Of a DNA stretch of 64,000 nucleotides, positions 62,012 to 64,000 are shown one piece after another. This stretch comes from Herminiimonas sp. GTDB taxonomy: Bacteria > Pseudomonadota > Gammaproteobacteria > Burkholderiales > Burkholderiaceae_D. Position 1 is the first letter of the stretch. Each line of letters begins with the position of its first letter. The position numbers were made by a program, and so were the translations under genes. The notes under the pieces are model-generated. The model was not told the origin of the DNA. It saw nothing but the letters and a program-made list of their open reading frames with translations, and did no database searches. The stretch lies in assembly GCA_028292265.1 (NCBI GenBank), contig JAQGMR010000050.1, positions 38,676-102,675 of the forward strand, given 5' to 3'.

Positions 62012-62241
62012 ATCGCCCCGCGGTTCTCATCGGATTGCCACATCGGGACTTCGCCCTTGCGGCGCAGGATAGCGCGCCACACGGTGCGCCGCTGTTCCTC
62101 GTCTGCCGCACCCCATTGCGCAATCTCGTCGAGCGACCGGAGGCAGCCTTCACAGAGGCCGCTTTGCGGGTCCATTTGACAGACGTTGATGCAAGGCGAA
62201 GGCGCGGGGCGGCCGTCGCGGTCGGGGTCGAAATCAATCAT
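62008..62241 (-). CDS. DUF1289 family protein
   Basis: A 77-residue protein with the DUF1289 cysteine pattern PSPCINVCQMDPQSGLCEGCLRSLDEIAQW, which could bind an iron-sulfur cluster or zinc. The C-terminal helix (EEQRRTVWRAILRR) is typical. The function is unknown. It lies between HMG-CoA lyase (29 bases upstream) and the MBL hydrolase (overlapping). Confidence 0.9.
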   Translation of the reverse strand: MIDFDPDRDGRPAPSPCINVCQMDPQSGLCEGCLRSLDEIAQWGAADEEQRRTVWRAILRRKGEVPMWQSDENRGAI

Positions 62242-62270
62242 GGCGCACCAGCGAAAGAAGGCCGACCAGA

Positions 62271-63209
62271 CTAGACACGAGAGCCTTCCCGATCCTTCCG
62301 TTTAGCGGCGATCGCATTGCCGGCGCGGCTCACCGCCTTGCGGCCGAGGTGTGCAGAGATGAACTGGCCTGCATCGACCACCATATCGAGGTCCACGCCG
62401 GTTTCAATGCCGAGGCCTTGCATCAGGTAAAGCACGTCTTCGGTGGCGACATTGCCGGTCGCACCCTTGGCGTACGGGCACCCGCCCAGGCCTGCGACGG
62501 AAGAGTGAAAGATTATGACGCCCGCTTCTAGCGCGGCGTAAATATTGCCAATCGCCTGGCCGTAGGTGTCATGAAAGTGGCCTGACAACTGCGCGAGCGG
62601 AAATTCATGGGCCACGCGTCCGAACACGGCATGTACCTTGTTCGGCGTGGCGACGCCGATGGTGTCGGCAATGTCGATTTCGTCGCAGCCGAGGTCGCGC
62701 AGACGCGCCGTTACATCCGCTACGCTTTCGATCGACACCTCGCCCTGGTAGGGGCAGCCAAAAGCGCAGCTGACGGCGGCGCGCAGCCTTAGCCCATGCT
62801 GTTTTGCTGCCTGCGCCACGTCGCGAAAGCGCTCGATCGATTCGGCGATGGAGCAGTTAATGTTTTTCTGCGAGAAGGCTTCGGAGGCGGCCCCGAAGAT
62901 CACCACTTCCTGCACCTTCGAGGCCAGCGCCGCCTCGAAGCCTTTCATGTTGGGCGTGAGCGCGGAGTAGATTACGCCCGGCCCGCGGACGATGCCTGCC
63001 ATGACTTCGGCCGAGGTCGCCATTTGCGGCACCCACTTTGGCGATACAAAAGAAGCCGCCTCGATGTTAGGGAAACCGGCGCGCGTGAGCCGGTCGACCA
63101 GCTCAATTTTTACTGCGGCAGGTATGGTTTCCTTTTCGTTCTGCAGGCCGTCGCGCGGGCCGACTTCGACAATCTTTACCTGCTTCGGCATGGTCGCGGA
63201 AGCGCTCAT
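62271..63209 (-). CDS. Hydroxymethylglutaryl-CoA lyase
   Basis: Splits HMG-CoA to acetyl-CoA and acetoacetate in leucine degradation. The 312-residue product from the ATG at 63209 fits bacterial HMGL. It has the catalytic-barrel opening VEVGPRDGLQNE, metal-ligand His in GHFHDTYGQ and the catalytic-Cys loop GLGGCPYAKGATGN. AAAGGA before the ATG lies inside the end of the 2-hydroxyacid dehydrogenase gene, whose TGA is one base before this ATG. No methylcrotonyl-CoA carboxylase genes are in the window. Confidence 0.94.
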   Translation of the reverse strand: MSASATMPKQVKIVEVGPRDGLQNEKETIPAAVKIELVDRLTRAGFPNIEAASFVSPKWVPQMATSAEVMAGIVRGPGVIYSALTPNMKGFEAALASKVQEVVIFGAASEAFSQKNINCSIAESIERFRDVAQAAKQHGLRLRAAVSCAFGCPYQGEVSIESVADVTARLRDLGCDEIDIADTIGVATPNKVHAVFGRVAHEFPLAQLSGHFHDTYGQAIGNIYAALEAGVIIFHSSVAGLGGCPYAKGATGNVATEDVLYLMQGLGIETGVDLDMVVDAGQFISAHLGRKAVSRAGNAIAAKRKDREGSRV

Positions 63210-63210
63210 C

Positions 63211-64000
63211 TCAATATCCTTTCGTGGGGTCGACGAGGCCGGCGATCGCCTCGCCACGCTCCATGGCGGCGATTTTTTCTGCAATTTGCCGCACGCTATC
63301 GCCACGCAAGGTAAGCGCTGCGATATGTGGCGTGACCGTGATTCCTGGTTCTTTCCAAAATGGATGCGAAGGCGGCAACGGTTCCGCCTGGAACACGTCG
63401 AGAGTGGCACCGGCAATATGCCCATTTTGCACCAGCTTTAGCAGGTCCTCTTCCACCACATGGTCCCCGCGAGCGACATTAATCACGTAGCCGCCCGGCG
63501 GCATCCGTCCCAATGTAACCGCATTCAAAATGCCGCGCGTTTCCTTCGTGAGCGGCAGGATGCACACCACCACGCGCGAGCTCGCAAGGAATTGATCCAG
63601 CCCGCCATTGCCGGCGAAGCACTGCACACCTGGCAAGTCCTTCTGGGTGCGGCTCCAGCCATTGAGCTTGAAATCAAATTCTGCGAGCGCACTGGCAATG
63701 CGGGTGCCCAGCACACCGAGGCCCAGGATGCCAACCGAAAAATCCCGCCTGTCCTGCGGCTTCTGGAATCGCCACTGCCCGTTGCGCGCCTGCGCCTCGA
63801 ACTGATCGAAACGACGGAAATAGCGCAGTACCGCCCAGCTGACATACTCCGCCATCTGCATGCCCATGCCAGCATCGTCGAGCCGCACGATTGGCAAGTC
63901 CTTCGGCAAGTCCGCGCCGAATTGCAGGATCGCATCGACGCCAGCGCCAAGGTTGAAAACTGCCTTCAAACCGGGCAATCGCAGCACTTCGATCGGCGGC
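63211..64000 (-). CDS. D-2-hydroxyacid dehydrogenase, glyoxylate/hydroxypyruvate reductase A-like, 5' end outside window
   Basis: The frame is open to the right edge, so the N-terminal part of the gene is missing; the GTG at 63987 is internal (preceded by PPIE). It has the NAD-binding motif GILGLGVLGTRIASAL, a substrate Arg in NVARGDHVVEEDLL, Glu in DVFQAEPLPPSHPFW and the catalytic His in VTPHIAALT. This matches GhrA, which reduces glyoxylate and hydroxypyruvate. It is the first visible gene of the operon with HMG-CoA lyase. Confidence 0.92.
   Translation of the reverse strand, partial: PPIEVLRLPGLKAVFNLGAGVDAILQFGADLPKDLPIVRLDDAGMGMQMAEYVSWAVLRYFRRFDQFEAQARNGQWRFQKPQDRRDFSVGILGLGVLGTRIASALAEFDFKLNGWSRTQKDLPGVQCFAGNGGLDQFLASSRVVVCILPLTKETRGILNAVTLGRMPPGGYVINVARGDHVVEEDLLKLVQNGHIAGATLDVFQAEPLPPSHPFWKEPGITVTPHIAALTLRGDSVRQIAEKIAAMERGEAIAGLVDPTKGY

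Overview
The window is a 64 kb stretch of a GC-rich bacterial chromosome, best read as Betaproteobacteria, order Burkholderiales. The signs are a Bug/TctC-type solute receptor, a short H-NS protein with the YRDPESGKTWSG-type DNA-binding tail, a LivGHMKF importer flanked by CoA ligases, and many small catabolic operons with LysR and MarR regulators. No rRNA, tRNA, CRISPR array or intact insertion sequence was found. The family-level assignment is inference.

Layout. 1-8455 (+): a branched-chain-amino-acid-type ABC importer (LivG, LivH, LivM, periplasmic receptor, LivF) between two acyl-CoA-ligase genes; the first ligase is cut by the left edge. 8.5-12.4 kb: small unknown genes, a G/T-rich low-complexity tract, a DUF1330 + nitronate monooxygenase pair, and a 2,4-dienoyl-CoA-reductase-like SDR. 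12.5-22.7 kb (-): a zinc alcohol dehydrogenase, a LysR regulator and a tightly packed catabolic operon. That operon encodes a three-subunit molybdenum hydroxylase, an amidohydrolase-2 decarboxylase-like enzyme, NIPSNAP, an alpha/beta hydrolase, CoxG and a Bug receptor, and resembles N-heteroaromatic acid degradation clusters. An exported carboxymuconolactone-decarboxylase-like protein is divergent from it. 24-30.6 kb (+): an NlpC/P60 cell-wall hydrolase and a small secreted protein, AMP nucleosidase, a pseudouridine synthase, then an MFS exporter with its MarR regulator behind twin palindromic operators and a 14-bp tandem repeat.

30.6-39.9 kb (-): a metal cluster joining a CzcCBA-type RND efflux pump to a ZnuA-like receptor, a ZnuB-like permease, an outer-membrane protein and a small CxxC secreted protein, with no ABC ATPase. 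40-44.6 kb: an EamA exporter, a PAS-GAF-GGDEF diguanylate cyclase, and a HipBA toxin-antitoxin module with an unusually long antitoxin and a symmetric TATAGG/CCTATA array upstream. 44.8-50.2 kb: an FAD monooxygenase, an HPP-CBS membrane protein, a DUF6328 protein, a ParB-like protein, and convergent PncC/CinA and NadE genes of NAD metabolism.

50.5-54.8 kb (-): an IorAB-type molybdenum hydroxylase and an ALDH7-type aldehyde dehydrogenase whose last 31 conserved codons lie behind an in-frame TGA. 55-61 kb: VOC protein, FAD-linked oxidase, H-NS, a 1.3 kb gene-poor stretch, a second nitronate monooxygenase and CreA. 61-64 kb (-): an operon of a GhrA-type 2-hydroxyacid dehydrogenase (cut by the right edge), HMG-CoA lyase, DUF1289 and an MBL-fold hydrolase.

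The observations most worth checking are the ALDH in-frame TGA, the ATPase-less importer fused to an efflux operon, the Mo-hydroxylase catabolic operon, the MFS/MarR operator and repeat region, the HipBA control region, and the NlpC/P60 hydrolase lacking a signal peptide next to a secreted small protein.
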